64,000 nucleotides of DNA from Leguminivora glycinivorella (taxonomy: Eukaryota; Arthropoda; Insecta; Lepidoptera; Tortricidae), in NCBI RefSeq assembly GCF_023078275.1, contig NC_062996.1, positions 124,001-188,000 of the forward strand, given 5' to 3'. Of the stretch, positions 51,958 through 64,000 are shown in pieces. The notes beneath the pieces were generated by a model that saw only the letters and a program-made list of their open reading frames with translations, was not told where the DNA came from and made no database searches. The translations under genes and the position numbers were made by a program. The first letter of the stretch is position 1, and each line of letters starts with the position of its first letter.

Positions 51958-52370
51958 CATCACTGTCATTATTTGGGGATATCAGTCAATATTCAAAGTT
52001 ACTACTAAATCTACTAATACCGAATTAAAGGTTTTTTTAATTGAGCAAATCTTTGGTTTTATGGCTTCATAATAATGACTTACCAATTCGTTACAAGGTA
52101 TTAATATCCTTGCCTCGATATAATACAAAAGTAATTTAATAAGTTTATAAACTTAGTTATCATACAGGCAAAAATACTACTACTATAGTAATCTCTTTAA
52201 CACTGGTCACACGTGCGAGATGGGACACCAGCCCCAACTTTGACCCTCTCATGTGGACACACTTTTACTAGTCTGATTAGAACGCTTTTGTGCACCGGTG
52301 ATAAAGTTCAATTTAGTATGGCAAAAAAAGTGTGAGCTCAGTCCCTATTGAAAGTCCATGGTGGAATCAC
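51958..52370. mobile_element. M1 subfamily-2 fragment
   Basis: 'ttatttggggatatcagtca' to 'gagctcagtccctattgaaa': the diverged subfamily also seen at 4,945-5,466 (agtttataaacttagttatc, ccccaactttgaccctctca). Left end missing. Confidence 0.7.
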
Positions 52371-52486
52371 ATTTTTTGCCATTCTAAATTGAACCTTATC
52401 ACTGATACAGAAAGGTGATCGTATCAGACTAGCGAAAACGGTCCACATGAGAGGGCATTGTTTGGGCTGGTGTCCCTCTCGCACGT

Positions 52487-54016
52487 GTGGCCAGTGTTAG
52501 TGAGGTTACCATAGTAGTAGTAGGTATTTTTATCTGTATATTACCTGACTTCCTAACCCATCTGGGTAAGCGTGCAGTACGATGGTTAACAGACTTTTTC
52601 AACAACATATTTGAAACAGCCACGCTACCCACCGTGTTTATGAAGTCCAAAGTCATCGCCATACTTAAGCCCGGAAAGACCCCCGATGATCCGGCCAATT
52701 TCAGGCCTATATCATTGCTTAGCGTTACCTTTAAGTTACTGGAGCGCATACTGTACAACAGAATTAAAGATGAAGTGGACAAGCATATTCCCGCTGAGCA
52801 GGCAGGCTTCCGTGCCGGTAGAAGCTGCTGCGACCAGGTTCTAGCGCTAAGCAGCCACATTGAAGCGGGATTTCAACGGGGTCAGAAAACGTTAGCGGCT
52901 TTCGTGGATTTAAGTGCTGCATATGACACAGTCTGGGTCAGCGGACTGATCCATAAGATGGGCAAGATAATTCCGTCTGCAAAGATCCTTCGCCTTTTAG
53001 GGAACATGATGGGGCCACGAAAGATTACTGTGTTACTAGGTGATAAAGCTAGTAAATACAAGTTACTGAAGAACGGACTCCCTCAAGGCTCTGTCCTGGC
53101 TCCTCTCTTATTTAACGTTTACACCAGCGACATGCCTCCCACTCAGAGTCGGAAATTCTTGTACGCCGATGATATTGCGCTCACGACTCAGACTAAGAGT
53201 TTCGAGGCTGGCGAAGCTGTGCTCACGCAGGATCTAAACACCCTACAGCAGTATTATTCTAAATGGAGACTCTACCCGAATCCTTCAAAATCAGAGGTTG
53301 CCGCTTTTCATCTGACTAACTGCCTGGCGGATAGGCAGGTGGATGTTACCTTCTGCGGCCAAAAAATTCGCCACAATTCTAACCCAAAATATCTGGGGGT
53401 CACGTTGGATCGGTCACTCACATACAGGGCACACATGGAGACCCTATCCCAAAAGGTTAAAACAAGGGTAAACCTTATAAGTAAGCTGGCCGGAACTTCA
53501 TGGGGTGCTCGGGCTGACGTGCTGCGAACTTCATCTATGACCCTTGTATATTCTCCGGCGGAATACTGCGCACCTGTGTGGTATAAAAGCGCGCACACCG
53601 GCAAGGTGGATGTTCAGCTGAATCGAGTGATGCGAACAATATCCGGCAGCCTCTTACCTACGCCCTCCAGATGGCTTCCCGTGTTATCACACATTGCTCC
53701 TCCGGACATCAGGAGAACTCAGGCTGCTGCGCGGGAATGGCATAAAGCATCTACGTATGCCCTACCAATTAGAGAGACGCTGAACCACCTTCCTCAAGCG
53801 CGCCTGCCATCTCGCAAACCTATTTGGTCTGACCACCAGCTTCAAGGCCAAGAGCCGTTTAATGTATCTGCAGAGTGGAGAAAGCAGTGGCAGGCACATG
53901 ACGGTGACCCGAATATAGACCCCACTAACCTGCCGCCCGGGTTCAGAGACCAACGCAAGATTTGGGTCACTAATCACTATAAACCGCATCCGAACGGGAG
54001 TAGGCCGCTCCAATGA
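52487..54016 (+). pseudogene. Reverse transcriptase of the truncated LINE, chimeric N-terminus
   Basis: 509 codons. The first 22 or so come from M1 sequence and cannot be original. The RT motifs then follow in order: AILKPGK, FRPISLLS, QAGFRAGRSC, AFVDLSAAYDTV (motif A), LPQGSVLAPLLFN (motif B), FLYADDIAL (motif C, active site) and YLGVTLD. The jockey/CR1-like C-terminal part goes on to about residue 505. The zinc motif CDCGEPIQAISHITEEC is readable in another frame at about 54,054-54,105, so a frameshift lies near 54,010, and a stop (atg-tag) follows it at 54,130. Endonuclease and ORF1 are absent. Confidence 0.85.
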
Positions 54017-54263
54017 AAACCTTTACAGGTGGGGAATTTCGCCGTCGCCGGCCTGTGACTGTGGGGAGCCAATCCAAGCCATCTCTCACATAACTGAAGA
54101 ATGTCCTGAAAGGAGGTTCCCCGGAAATATGTAGGACCTCCTGGCAATCACACCGGAAGCAAGGGATTGGCTAATAAAATTGGATGTTAAATTGTAATTT
54201 TACTTTAATGCATGTATAATAATTTAAATTTTAACAGGAATAAAGCCATACGACATAATAATA
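52552..54263 (+). mobile_element. 5'-truncated jockey-type non-LTR retrotransposon, 12-bp TSD
   Basis: ATTACCTGACTT at 52,540-52,551 recurs at 54,264-54,275, where M1 resumes. The element starts inside the RT domain and ends in 'cataataata', a short A-rich 3' tail. This is the outcome expected of target-primed reverse transcription with 5' truncation. Confidence 0.9.
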
Positions 54264-54440
54264 ATTACCTGACTTTATAACTTCTTATATTATTTTAGTG
54301 ATATTCAAACTAGGGTTTCGATATGTTTCAAAGAATTGGAAAATAATTATAATGTAATTATTTTGATGCCAATAAATCAAAGATTTGTTTAATTAAAAAA
54401 TATGTTCAAATGGGTATTACTAGATTTGGTAGTAATATGG

Positions 54441-55235
54441 GTAATTGTTTGGGCTGGTGTCCCTCTCGCACTTACTGACAATGTCAACATTAGTCAGTGA
54501 CGTCATCACTGTCATACATTGGGGATACCAGTCAATTTTCAAAGTTATTACCAAATCTACTAATACCCATTTGAACATATTTTTTAATTATACATATCTT
54601 TGATTTACTGGCATCAAAATGATTACATTATAATTATTTCCAAATTTTTTGAAATATATCGAAACCCTAGATTGAATATAACATTAAAATAAAATAAGAA
54701 GTTATAAAGTCAGGTAATATACAGATAAAAATACTACTAATATGGGAACCTCATTAACACTGGCAACACGTGCGAGAGGGACACCAGCCCAAACAATGCC
54801 CTCTCATGTGGACCGTTTTCGCTAGTCTGATACGATCGACTTTCTGTTTCAGTAATAAGGTTAAATTTCGTATGGCAAAAAATGTGATTGAGCTATCCCC
54901 TGTAAAGATCTTTGCAATTACCTCTCATGTGGACACACTTTGACCTAACTCCACAATCTAGTTTAATAATTCTAAATCTATGGTTTGAACTGTCAATTTG
55001 CATACAAGTTTTTTTTAAATAAAGTCAGGTAATATAAAGATAAAAATACTACTACTATGGTAACCTCATTAACACTGGCAACACGTGTGAGAGGGACACC
55101 AGCCCAAACAAAGCCCTCTCATGTGGACCGGTTTCGCTAGTCTGATACGACCACCTTTCTGTCTCTGTGATAAGGTTCAATTTAGTATGGCAAAAAATGT
55201 GATTCCACAATCTAGTTTAATAATTCTAAATCTTT
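54441..55235. mobile_element. Further M1 copies
   Basis: 54,440-54,920 is a nearly complete M1 (gggctggtgtccctctcgca to gtaaagatctttg), 54,915-54,985 a left-end scrap, and 55,018-55,235 another right half. Directly upstream of the second ZAD gene copy. Confidence 0.7.
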
Positions 55236-55427
55236 GAATTTTATGGCGTCAACGTCACTGCCAAAATAATTTCGTTTTCGCTCCATTATTTTGGCAGGAA
55301 GGATTGTGTCATTGTGATGATCGAGCGAATCTGTTTATCTCGTGAAACAAACAAGTAGAATCTGAAAGTTATATATTTTAAACGTGCGAATAAAGTCGAC
55401 GCAGTGTGTTTTAATGTACGTATTATC

Positions 55428-58400
55428 ATGGAACCGACAAACCAGTGCCACTGCTGCCTGCAGCGGCCTTCGGCGAAAGATTTGAGGACGCCGTACACTC
55501 GTCACGGCATTACGGAGATATACTCGTTCATGATTGAAGAATGCTTCGTGATCAAAGTAAGTAAAAGATGCACGATATTATAATATAAATGATATGAATT
55601 ACACAGTTGGCGTAATGAAGCCTCAACCGTGTCTTTTCATTTATATATTAAGTTAACAGTAGTTTTGTAGCAAATTCTTACATTTGTATATATGATATGA
55701 CTTGTGTGCAAAGAATGTAGACATACATTGAAGAAAGGGGATGAGTAGGGTTAGAGCTCTGATTTTCGTAGTTATTGTGCATTTACAACCGGTCTGGCTC
55801 AGTCGGCAGTGACCCTGCCTGCTGAGCCGTGGTCCTGGGTTCGAATCCCGGTAAGGGCATTTATTTGTGTGATGAGCACTGTTCTCAGGAACTCAAGAAG
55901 ACTCAGGTCTTGGATGTTTTTATGTATATAAGTATGTATTTACATATATATTTAAGTATGTATATCATCGCTTAGCACCCATAGCTTCGCTTAGTTTGGG
56001 GCTACGTTGATCTGTGTAAGGTGTCCCCAATATTTAATTATTTTTTATTTTATTGGCAATATTTTGAATATGAAACTTGTTTACTGTACTTCTTGCAATC
56101 CTTATTGTCATTTGTGTTTGTTTGTAGAATAAACTACAAATTTAATGTTTGCATGTTAATATAGAAATTTAATGTCATTGACTACCGCTCTGGCCTAGCG
56201 CGTAGTGACCTTGCCTGCTATGCTGCGGTCCCGAGTTCGAATCCCGGTAAGGGCATTTATTTGTGTGATGAGCACAGATATTTGTTCTTGAGTCATGGAT
56301 GTTTTCTATGTATATAAGTATTTATATATTATATATTATCTTTGTCTGAGTACCCACAACACAAGCCATCTTGAGCTTACCGTGGGGCTCAGTCAATCTG
56401 TGTAAGAATATCCTATAATATTAAAAAAAAAATGTGTATTGTGCATACCCAATTTCAAAATTGTACTTTGTATGCCTTGGTTCGGCCAGATACCGCTGGG
56501 AAGACAGTGTGATGGCGGATCTGTGTCAGCTACAAGCCGATGATTGGCAGGAAGCCGCGCAGGATTGGGATAGGTGGCCAAGATTCTCTTTGGATCACAG
56601 AGCAATATTAGTTAGTTAGTTAATAATATGTGTGCTATTCCATGTGTGGGTGAGAACTAGTGTATGTGGAGGCTAACTATGACCCTATACAACATCTTGC
56701 AGCTGGCATCAAGCAATGAGGAGCAGAGTGGCATCTGCGGGGAGTGTGAGAGGCGCCTGCGGGAGGCGAGCTCCTTCAAGATGCAGGTGCAGCGCTGCCA
56801 GGCCGAGCTGCGTCAGAGGCTCCAGGCAGCACTGAGAGCCAAAGGTAAACTTAAAGACGACCGGTCTGGCTCAGTCGGTAGTGACTGCTAAGCCACGGTC
56901 CTGGGTCCGAATCCCGGTAAAGGCATTGTTTGTGTGAGCACAGATATTTCTGGCTTAGTCGGTAGTGACTGCTAAGCCGCGGTCCTGGGTTTGAATCCCG
57001 GTAAGGGCATTTTCGTTTGTGTGAGCACAGATATTTGTCCCTGAGTCATGGATGTTCTCTATGTACACAGGTATGTATTTATCTATTTAAGTATGTATAT
57101 CATCGCTTAGCACCCATAATACAAGCTTTGCTTAGTTTGGGCAGGGGCGGCTCACTCCGAGATTCTATCGCCGTGCTACAAGTACATGCCGTCGGCCGCG
57201 AGCTCGCGGCCTAATCAGGGGTGGCGCGCGTTCTCACGGAACGCACGTTCGCACTTTCTATTGTTATTTTACGTCGCGAGTTTTATTTTTCAAGGTTCAT
57301 ATGCGATGTCCGTGTGTTGAATGGCTAACAATGCTAAGTTGAATAGACATCATGAATAAAATAAGTACCATAGGACATTCGTACACAGATCTACTGTTGA
57401 TTAAGTCCCACGGAAAAGTTCAATAAGGCTTGTGATGTTGGAACTTAAACCAAAATACTGTATATATATCTAGAAAGTACCCAAGACTTAAATATAATAG
57501 TATAAAATTTTATCTGAGTAATTAATTCGTTTGAATCCATAGGCAACCAAATCATCTGACGCTGCCCAACGTGCGGCTGGTTTCTTTGTAAACATTTTGT
57601 AGGCATTTAAAAAGGCGGCATTTCGTGAACATCAAAGCAGTGGGCCTTCTGTACTTGTACTATTATATATTCTGTGGTTTGGGGCTCTTGATCTGTGTAA
57701 GGTGTCCCCAATATTTAAATTAAAAAAAAAAAAACTGTGATAAATTGTTTTTGGCAACAGGTCTATCCTTGTGGATAGTTACCCTGTCTGCCAAGCCAAT
57801 AGTCCTGGGTTTGTACCCCGGTAAGGGCATTTATTTGTGTGATGAACACAGATATTTGTTCCGAGTTGTTTTTGTACAAGCTCTGCTTAGTTTGGGGCTA
57901 AATCAATCTGTTTAAATGTCGCTCACTATTTATTCTGAGATATAACTTGTATACATTGCTTTTGCCTGCGGCTTCGCCCGCGTTAGAAAAAGACAAAAAG
58001 TAGTCTATGTCACTCTCCATCCCTTCAACTATCTTAAAAAATCACGTCAATTCGTCGCTCCGTTTTGTCGTGAACGAGGGACCAACAAACAGACACACAC
58101 TTTCCCATTTATAATATTAGTATGGACTACAGGGTCGAAGAGGCCTATACCCGAATAGAGGGGCCTTGTCTTAACCTTGTATATGTATTGACTAATTATC
58201 TATATAGATTGTTTTTTTTCTGCTTTGGCTTTTTCTCCCTGCCAATTTGCCTATGTCAGTATTGGCTTGGTGTGACCGTAGTCAGGGGCGGCTCACTCCG
58301 AGATTCTATCGCCGTGCTACAAGTACATGCCGTCGGCCGCGAGCTCGCGGCCTAATCAGGGGTGGCGCGCGTTCTCACGGAACGCACGTTCGCACTTTCT

Positions 58401-61400
58401 ATTGTTATTTTACGTCGCGAGTTTTATTTTTCAAGGTTCATATGCGATGTCCGTGTGTTGAATGGCTAACAATGCTAAGTTGAATAGACATCATGAATAA
58501 AATAAGTACCATAGGACATTCGTACACAGATCTACTGTTGATTAAGTCCCACGGAAAAGTTCAATAAGGCTTGTGATGTTGGAACTTAAACCAAAATACT
58601 GTATATATATCTAGAAAGTACCCAAGACTTAAATATAATAGTATAAAATTTTATCTGAGTAATTAATTCGTTTGAATCCATAGGCAACCAAATCATCTGA
58701 CGCTGCCCAACGTGCGGCTGGTTTCTTTGTAAACATTTTGTAGGCATTTAAAAAGGCGGCATTTCGTGAACATCAAAGCAGTGGGCCTTCTGTACTTGTA
58801 CTATTATATATTCTGTGCCGTAGTGTTGACTTTCACACGTGAGGAGAATGTTCGGTTTTTTTTTATAGATTGTTTAAGTTTTAAGTCTTGGAAGTAAAGG
58901 CTATTTTATGTCATGTAAACTACAGGATGAAATTAAAAGGACAATTCAAACTTTGCTTAGTGACTCTTGAGGTCATTGCTGAAGTCGCGAACAAAAAATT
59001 GGCTGTTTCATGGTAATTAGCGGCATCCTGATCATGACAGTCGAAATTTATGAAACACAAAACATTTTTTTCAGTACAGATGGTTTTTTTTACGCACTAG
59101 TGCGAGAAGTGGTTCATTATGTAACAGGTCGAAACTTCGGAAGCTCATCTGTACTGAAAAACGTCGTATGATAACAGGTCACTTCGGAAGCTCATCTGTA
59201 CTGAAAAACGTCGGAAATTCGCAACTCGTGTCGATTTAAAACACTCCCTTCGGTCGTGTTTTAATTTATCGCGACTCGTTTCGAAGTTCCTTTTTTACGC
59301 ACTTGTATCGTAATGTACTATTTTATACTCGTCGACTTTAATCTGTCAACTAGGACACCACAGACTAAACTATATGTGCCGAATTTTCAGTGTTGGATAA
59401 GTTTTTGACACTTAGTCAACAATAATATTTCATTACACTTCACTTTAGTTAACTGAAAAAATTCAAAAATAGAACTTCATACAAGTTCTTCTATACTAAT
59501 TTGCGATACCTCTGGCAATTTTTTCTGCATCTGAAACACATTTTTATTTTAATCCATCGCGTTATCGACCAATCAGAGACGGTTATGATAAACAATTGAT
59601 TGCTAGGTAATTCAATGTTGATACAACGGTGAACGAGTCTATTAACATTAATTTTAACTTGAATGATGATATTTTTCGTCCATTGATGATGAAAATGACT
59701 CATAGAAAAAGTATTGTATACAATAGTGATTTAATTAAGCTTTTCAGTCGAGTACCGTGTTTAGGCCACGAAGCTTGCTGAGTGGCCTAATAGTACGGTA
59801 CGATATTTGTATTACTTGTATTATATCACGATTGTATAAAATACTATTTGCGATTTCAGCATTGGTCCTGCAATAAAAGTTGTTCATTATGAGCTCAAAA
59901 GTCACTAAGCAAAGTTTGAACTTTCCTTACCACACCTCGGACACTGGCGATCAAATATATGAAAGGGGCGCGTTCCTAGCACACAGTCTAAGCTCGTGTA
60001 GGTGAACGCGTACTATGCTTGTATGAGTGAAATATGACAGGTCGACTGTTCGCGTTTTTGACAGGCGGTAACTGTGAGGTAACCGAGAGGGGGCGTGGGG
60101 GGGGGTACTTTCAGCGGAGAGCGGGAGTGGCCATACTGTACGATAGTACTCTTTTTTTATACTGTGCTCTTACGGTTATCGAGTTGTTAAAAAAAATAAA
60201 GATAATTACTGAACACGTGTGTGACAGCCTTTACCAATTTCTAATGTAATTTGTTTTGACATGTGCCGTCAGTCACTTGACACTAAGGCCGGCAACAGAC
60301 AGTCTTAATTTTCATAATCTTATAAAATAAGATTGACAGCCTTGCCACACACATTCTTAAAATTCAAATTATCCGCGATCTGGCAGATCAATCTGAAAAA
60401 ATAAGACTGTGTGTGGACAGTTGCGAAATTGTATGGGAATCCGTGCACTCGATCTGATTTCATAAGATTAGACTGTCTGTTGCCGGACTAACTTGAATGT
60501 TATTCTTAAGGGTCTCTCACACTAATATATGAAATTTATTATGAAAACGATGAAAAAAATTTTTTGCGAATTTAACTAAAAGTGATATTCAGGGTGGTTT
60601 CTGATAATGAACCTAGCTACGTGTCGAATTTAACGGGAAAAAAACTGTGTCATGTATCGTGTATGTTCTGTTTTAGAGGAGAAAGCCTTGGATGAACACC
60701 TTGAAGATGACATGAGCAGCGATGTTCCCGAGCCTTCTTTGCGTGAGTATCTGGCATTCAGAATAATAATAGTTAGAATTAATTAAATCCTAGATAAGAG
60801 TTTTGGATGATTCACGGTTATTTTCATTAGACTTATATTGACCGGGATATAGACCGTGATTACCTTTTTGATTTTTGTCGAGCTCCCGATATTTCGACGC
60901 AGTTGCATGCATCATGATCACTGTCTGTAAACTATCAGAACTATCAGTAAACTATATGCATCCTTTTCTTTAGGGTGCTATAGAAAAGGATACCTAATTA
61001 CCTATAGTTTTCTTTCTTCTTATTTACTGACAGACTTGTTTGACAGAGTATATAGTATGAATTCTCTGAGATGAACTTTTCTCTTTAGCCGTAATCTGTT
61101 AAACAAAGGCCTTTGTGTCTATTATTCACGGCAGCTAGCTCCCGTCTAAACGGCACGTGCTATAGTCTCAGTGTAGTTAAAAAGCAACTATCATGATAGT
61201 AACAAGGTTCAAATCCATAAAAAGCCGTTTCGGAGATAACACGTTTAATCATCTTCAAAAAAAGTTACCTGCATACTGCAAACTGTTTAATAAATTTGAA
61301 CCTTATTGCTATCATGATAGTTGCTTTTTAACTACACTGAGACTTTAGCACGTGCTGTGGAAACGGGAGCTAGCCGACGTGAATAATAGAAACAAAGGCC

Positions 61401-62712
61401 TTTATTTAACAGATTACGGCAAAAGCGAAACGTTCATCTCAGAAAATTCATACTATAACTATTATTCCGTGTTCAGCTCCGGGCGAGAAGAGCCCCGCCC
61501 CGCCTTGTAAAGAGGAGCCGCCAGACGAATATCTGTCACGTAAGTAGATTTGTAATATGCAACTATGGGAACAAATTAAAATATTTGTTAAAATAATGTT
61601 GATTTGTTCCCATAGTGTTTTTTTTTATGTTTAAAAGACGCCGGTTCGAATCCGGCCTTCACCACTGGTGGTGCTCGTCATTTTTTCTTAAATATATGAC
61701 ATCTTATTTCGATTTTTAATTTATATATATAGTAGTGTGACTACATAAAAAAAACACAAATCAAAATATTTGTTAAAATAATTTGATTTGTTCCCATAGT
61801 TGCGTATAGATGGCAGCACCAGTCTCTCTAGCTATATCATAAACCTGTAAAGGTTTCGTATAGGAGGTGCAAGCACCTACTGCTTGCCCTTAGAGTTGGT
61901 CAAAGACGCCTAGTCTTACAAAGATGACATATACAAGAGAAATTTCGACGGTTTCCGCTGTGGCGTGGTGGCCTAGGGGTTCATGGCGTTTGGCCCGGAT
62001 TGCTAAAAGACGCCGGTTCGAATCCGGCCTTCACCACTGGTGGTGCTCGTCATTTTTTAACCGCCTTCCAAATCTCAAAGGAAGGGGTTCTCAATTCGTC
62101 TGTATTTTATTTTAATGTTTGTTCCTCGATATCTCCGTCGTTACTGGACCGATTTTAAATTTTATTTTTTATTTTTATTGCATATACATATTATTGCATA
62201 TACATTATATGCAATAATATGCATACAGATTGGGCTGGTGTCCCTCTCGCACGTGTGGCCAGAGTTAATGAGGTTACCATAGTAGTAGTATTTTTATCTG
62301 TATATTACCTGACTTTATAACTTCTTATATTATTCTAGTGTTATATTCAAACTAGGGTTTCGATATATTTTAAAGAATCGGCAAATAATTATAATGTAAT
62401 TATTTTGATGCCAATAAATCAAAGATTTGTATAATTAAAAAATAGGTTCAAATGGGTATTAGTAGATTTGGTAGTAACTTTGAAAATTGACTGGTATCCC
62501 CAATGTATGACAGTGATGACGTCACTGAATAGTGTTGACATTGTCAGTAAGTGCGAGAGGGACACCAGCCCAAACAATGACCTCTCATGTGGACACACTT
62601 TTTGACCTAACTACACAATCTAGGTTAATAATTCTAAATCCCATTATTCCGTGTTCAGCTCCAGACGAGGGCCCGCCTTGCAAAGAGGAGCCGCGAGACG
62701 GATTTTTGTCAC
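55428..62712 (+). CDS. ZAD zinc-finger gene, copy B, 5' exons only (continues beyond window)
   Basis: Exons 55,428-55,556 (ZAD first half), 56,703-56,844 (ZAD second half), 60,677-60,742, 61,477-61,539 and 62,659-62,712, all with GT..AG borders and matching phases, and all open. Unlike copy A, micro-exon 5 is intact. The zinc-finger exon would lie past 64,000. A nuclear DNA-binding protein of the insect ZAD-C2H2 class is expected if it exists. Copy B keeps about 160 bp of copy A's upstream sequence, but its more distal upstream is M1 repeat, so its promoter context differs. Confidence 0.65.
55557..56702 (+). other. Intron 1 of copy B: SINEs and a LINE scrap
   Basis: tRNA-derived SINEs at about 55,789-56,040 and 56,180-56,420 (box B 'gggttcgaatcccggtaagg' and 'gagttcgaatcccggtaagg') with the shared 3' end 'tgtgtaaggtgtccccaata'. 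At 56,490-56,600 a short frame RYRWEDSVMADLCQLQADDW.. is a LINE RT C-terminal scrap. No similarity to intron 1 of copy A. Confidence 0.6.
56865..57140 (+). mobile_element. Paired tRNA-derived SINE heads, copy B
   Basis: Same pair as at 24,655-24,900, again about 20 bp behind the exon 2 donor. Confidence 0.7.
57142..57676. mobile_element. 535-bp hAT-like element, copy B1
   Basis: Counterpart of 24,939-25,473, with the same GTTTGGG flanks. Confidence 0.75.
58283..58817. mobile_element. 535-bp hAT-like element, copy B2
   Basis: Counterpart of 26,084-26,618, with the same CCGTAGT flanks. Confidence 0.75.
60287..60488. mobile_element. TIR MITE with TAA target site, copy B
   Basis: Counterpart of 28,064-28,284, shorter by an internal deletion of about 19 bp in an A-rich tract. 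Confidence 0.7.
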
Positions 62713-63718
62713 GTAAGTACACACTTGGAATTACATTAAAAGTTTCATTATTGTCACTTGAAGAATAGGTAACATAAGGGTGCCTTTCCATCATAGATGC
62801 GCTACGTGGATGAAATGAAATGAAATTCAATTTAGGCATTAACATAATGAAATGATCTTATGAAAGTCAAGGGAGAATTTCTTTTTTTTGCCAATAAAAA
62901 AATTTTGATTTTTTTTTCAATAAACAAATTTTGATTGTTTTAGGGAGTTTTAGGTGAATTATACTCAGGATCACGAGTACTTACTACTCAATCTCACTGG
63001 GAGACAAAGTGTCCCAGAATTTTCATACATTTCGGTTACTTTTCTCTTTTGTTACTCCATAAAACATGTACGGAAAATGGTAACAAAATAAGAAAAAATC
63101 GTATGGGACAATTTTTTTAACTACTAGGATTGAAAAGGAATTCTGAGTAGAAATAGCATTTTTTTTTTTTTAATTATCACACTTCATAAAAGTGGCAAAA
63201 AAAAGAAATGCTCAAAGGTACCTTTTGCACAAATATAAATAAATTCAAACTAACGCTAATGAAAATATAGTTTAAACTAGCTTTTGCCCGCGGCTTCGCT
63301 CGCGTTATAAACAGACAAAAAGTAGCCTATGTCACTCTATCCCTTCAACTATCTCCACTTACAAAAACACGTCAATTCGTCGCTCCGTTTTGTCGTGAAA
63401 GGCGGAGAAACAGACAGACCCCCATCCCATTTATAATATTAGTATGGATGCTTTAGCAATGAGCGCTCTCATGATCCCGGATGTGTTTGATACTCGTATC
63501 CACCAATCATGTTAATTTCTCCACAAAGCATAGCGCTAGTGGGAACGGGTCCGACTAAGCTGATTGGTGGACAATGGACATCAGACGCATCCAAGGCAAC
63601 ATTACCAACGTAGTGCACCACATCTCTGTTGGAAAGGCACCCTTGTTGTCGAGAATCGCAAGTAGTTACTTGCAGAATGAGCATTAATTTCAACGGAAGG
63701 CTTTGGTAGTCCGTTTAA

Positions 63719-63919
63719 CCTTTAGAACGCCAAAGACGGCAAATGACGTCAACGGAGAACCGTGCCACTGACGCCACGGGGGTAAATTAAGGATGGGTAA
63801 AGAAATTATGCTAACATAAAAGTGATTTTCGATATATTTTCATTTAAAAAATGCATGACGTCAAATGCCGTCGCTGGCGTCGTGGTTACGATTTTCCGAA
63901 GTCTCTGGCGGCCAAAAGG
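63719..63919. mobile_element. piggyBac-like MITE, TTAA on both sides, copy B
   Basis: Ends 'cctttagaacgccaaagacg' and 'ggcggccaaaagg', flanked by TTAA at 63,715-63,718 and 63,920-63,923. Contains about 30 bp ('ttttcgatatattttcattt' region) missing from copy A. Confidence 0.65.
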
Positions 63920-64000
63920 TTAATTACCCGAGAAATGATCTTTATTGGTAAATAATTATACATTTTTACAAGTCATAATGGCGCCCGGTATACTATATTT

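Larger units (their letters stand above)
52371..54440 (-). mobile_element. M1 MITE carrying a LINE insertion
   Basis: 52,375-52,551 is the right portion of M1 (inverted) and 54,264-54,440 its continuation ('ttacctgactttataacttc'). The LINE at 52,552-54,263 lies between them. Confidence 0.75.
55271..64000 (+). repeat. Segmental duplication, copy B, of the ZAD zinc-finger gene head
   Basis: Counterpart of 23,317-31,756, continuing to the window edge. All repeats of copy A from exon 2 on are present at matching places, e.g. 535-bp elements at 57,142-57,676 and 58,283-58,817, R1 at 59,073-59,325 with a local rearrangement, foldback at about 61,051-61,457, and M1 at 62,223-62,640. They therefore predate the duplication. 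Confidence 0.9.

Overview
This window looks like nuclear DNA of a lepidopteran (moth or butterfly). It has introns with GT..AG borders, insect-type gene families (a ZAD-C2H2 zinc-finger gene, THAP-domain genes) and a very dense, layered load of transposable elements. Several repeat families here are ones I associate with lepidopteran genomes: tRNA-derived SINEs with a 'ggtaagggcattt' box-B flank, the (GTCC)n-containing repeat, and a BEL/Pao LTR element. The species cannot be named from sequence alone. There is no bacterial-style operon, CRISPR array or convincing intact tRNA or rRNA gene.

Layout. 1-5.1 kb: a direct duplication (offset 2,996 bp) carrying a short THAP first exon in each copy, with a two-exon THAP mini-gene between the copies. 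4.9-9.5 kb: a thicket of one hAT-like MITE family (called M1 here), with other transposons inserted into it. 9.9-20.1 kb: a THAP9/P-element-type transposase gene spread over seven exons. It is now a fossil, broken by two frameshifts and by a 141-bp palindromic MITE inserted in the transposase core. Its introns hold many MITEs, a 1.76-kb foldback element and (GTCC)n repeats. 21-23 kb: a LINE 3' end, a three-unit tandem repeat and AT-rich DNA.

23.3-45.3 kb: a ZAD-C2H2 zinc-finger gene on the + strand. Its N-terminal ZAD (two exons) and a run of phase-1 micro-exons are at 23.5-30.5 kb, and the probable zinc-finger array exon is at 43.6-45.3 kb. A 7,862-bp BEL/Pao retrotransposon (35,533-43,394, minus strand) and an unclassified about 2.75-kb TIR element sit in the last intron. 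45.3-55.2 kb: nested MITEs, a 2.3-kb TIR element and a 5'-truncated jockey-type LINE. 55.3-64.0 kb: a second copy of the 5' part of the zinc-finger gene (offset about 32.0-32.2 kb), still open when the window ends. The locus is therefore a segmental duplication of a ZAD zinc-finger gene head.

The best-supported new observations are mechanistic. Many insertions carry target-site duplications readable by eye, including 8-bp hAT-type, TAA, TTAA, TA, 5-bp LTR and 12-bp LINE duplications. One locus is nested three deep. Two different genes carry serial phase-1 micro-exons. Two TIR elements contain short, unrecognised spliced reading frames. I did not find a demonstrably new enzymatic or defence system; the strongest candidates for undescribed biology are the elements at 6,855-8,512 and 31,801-34,552.
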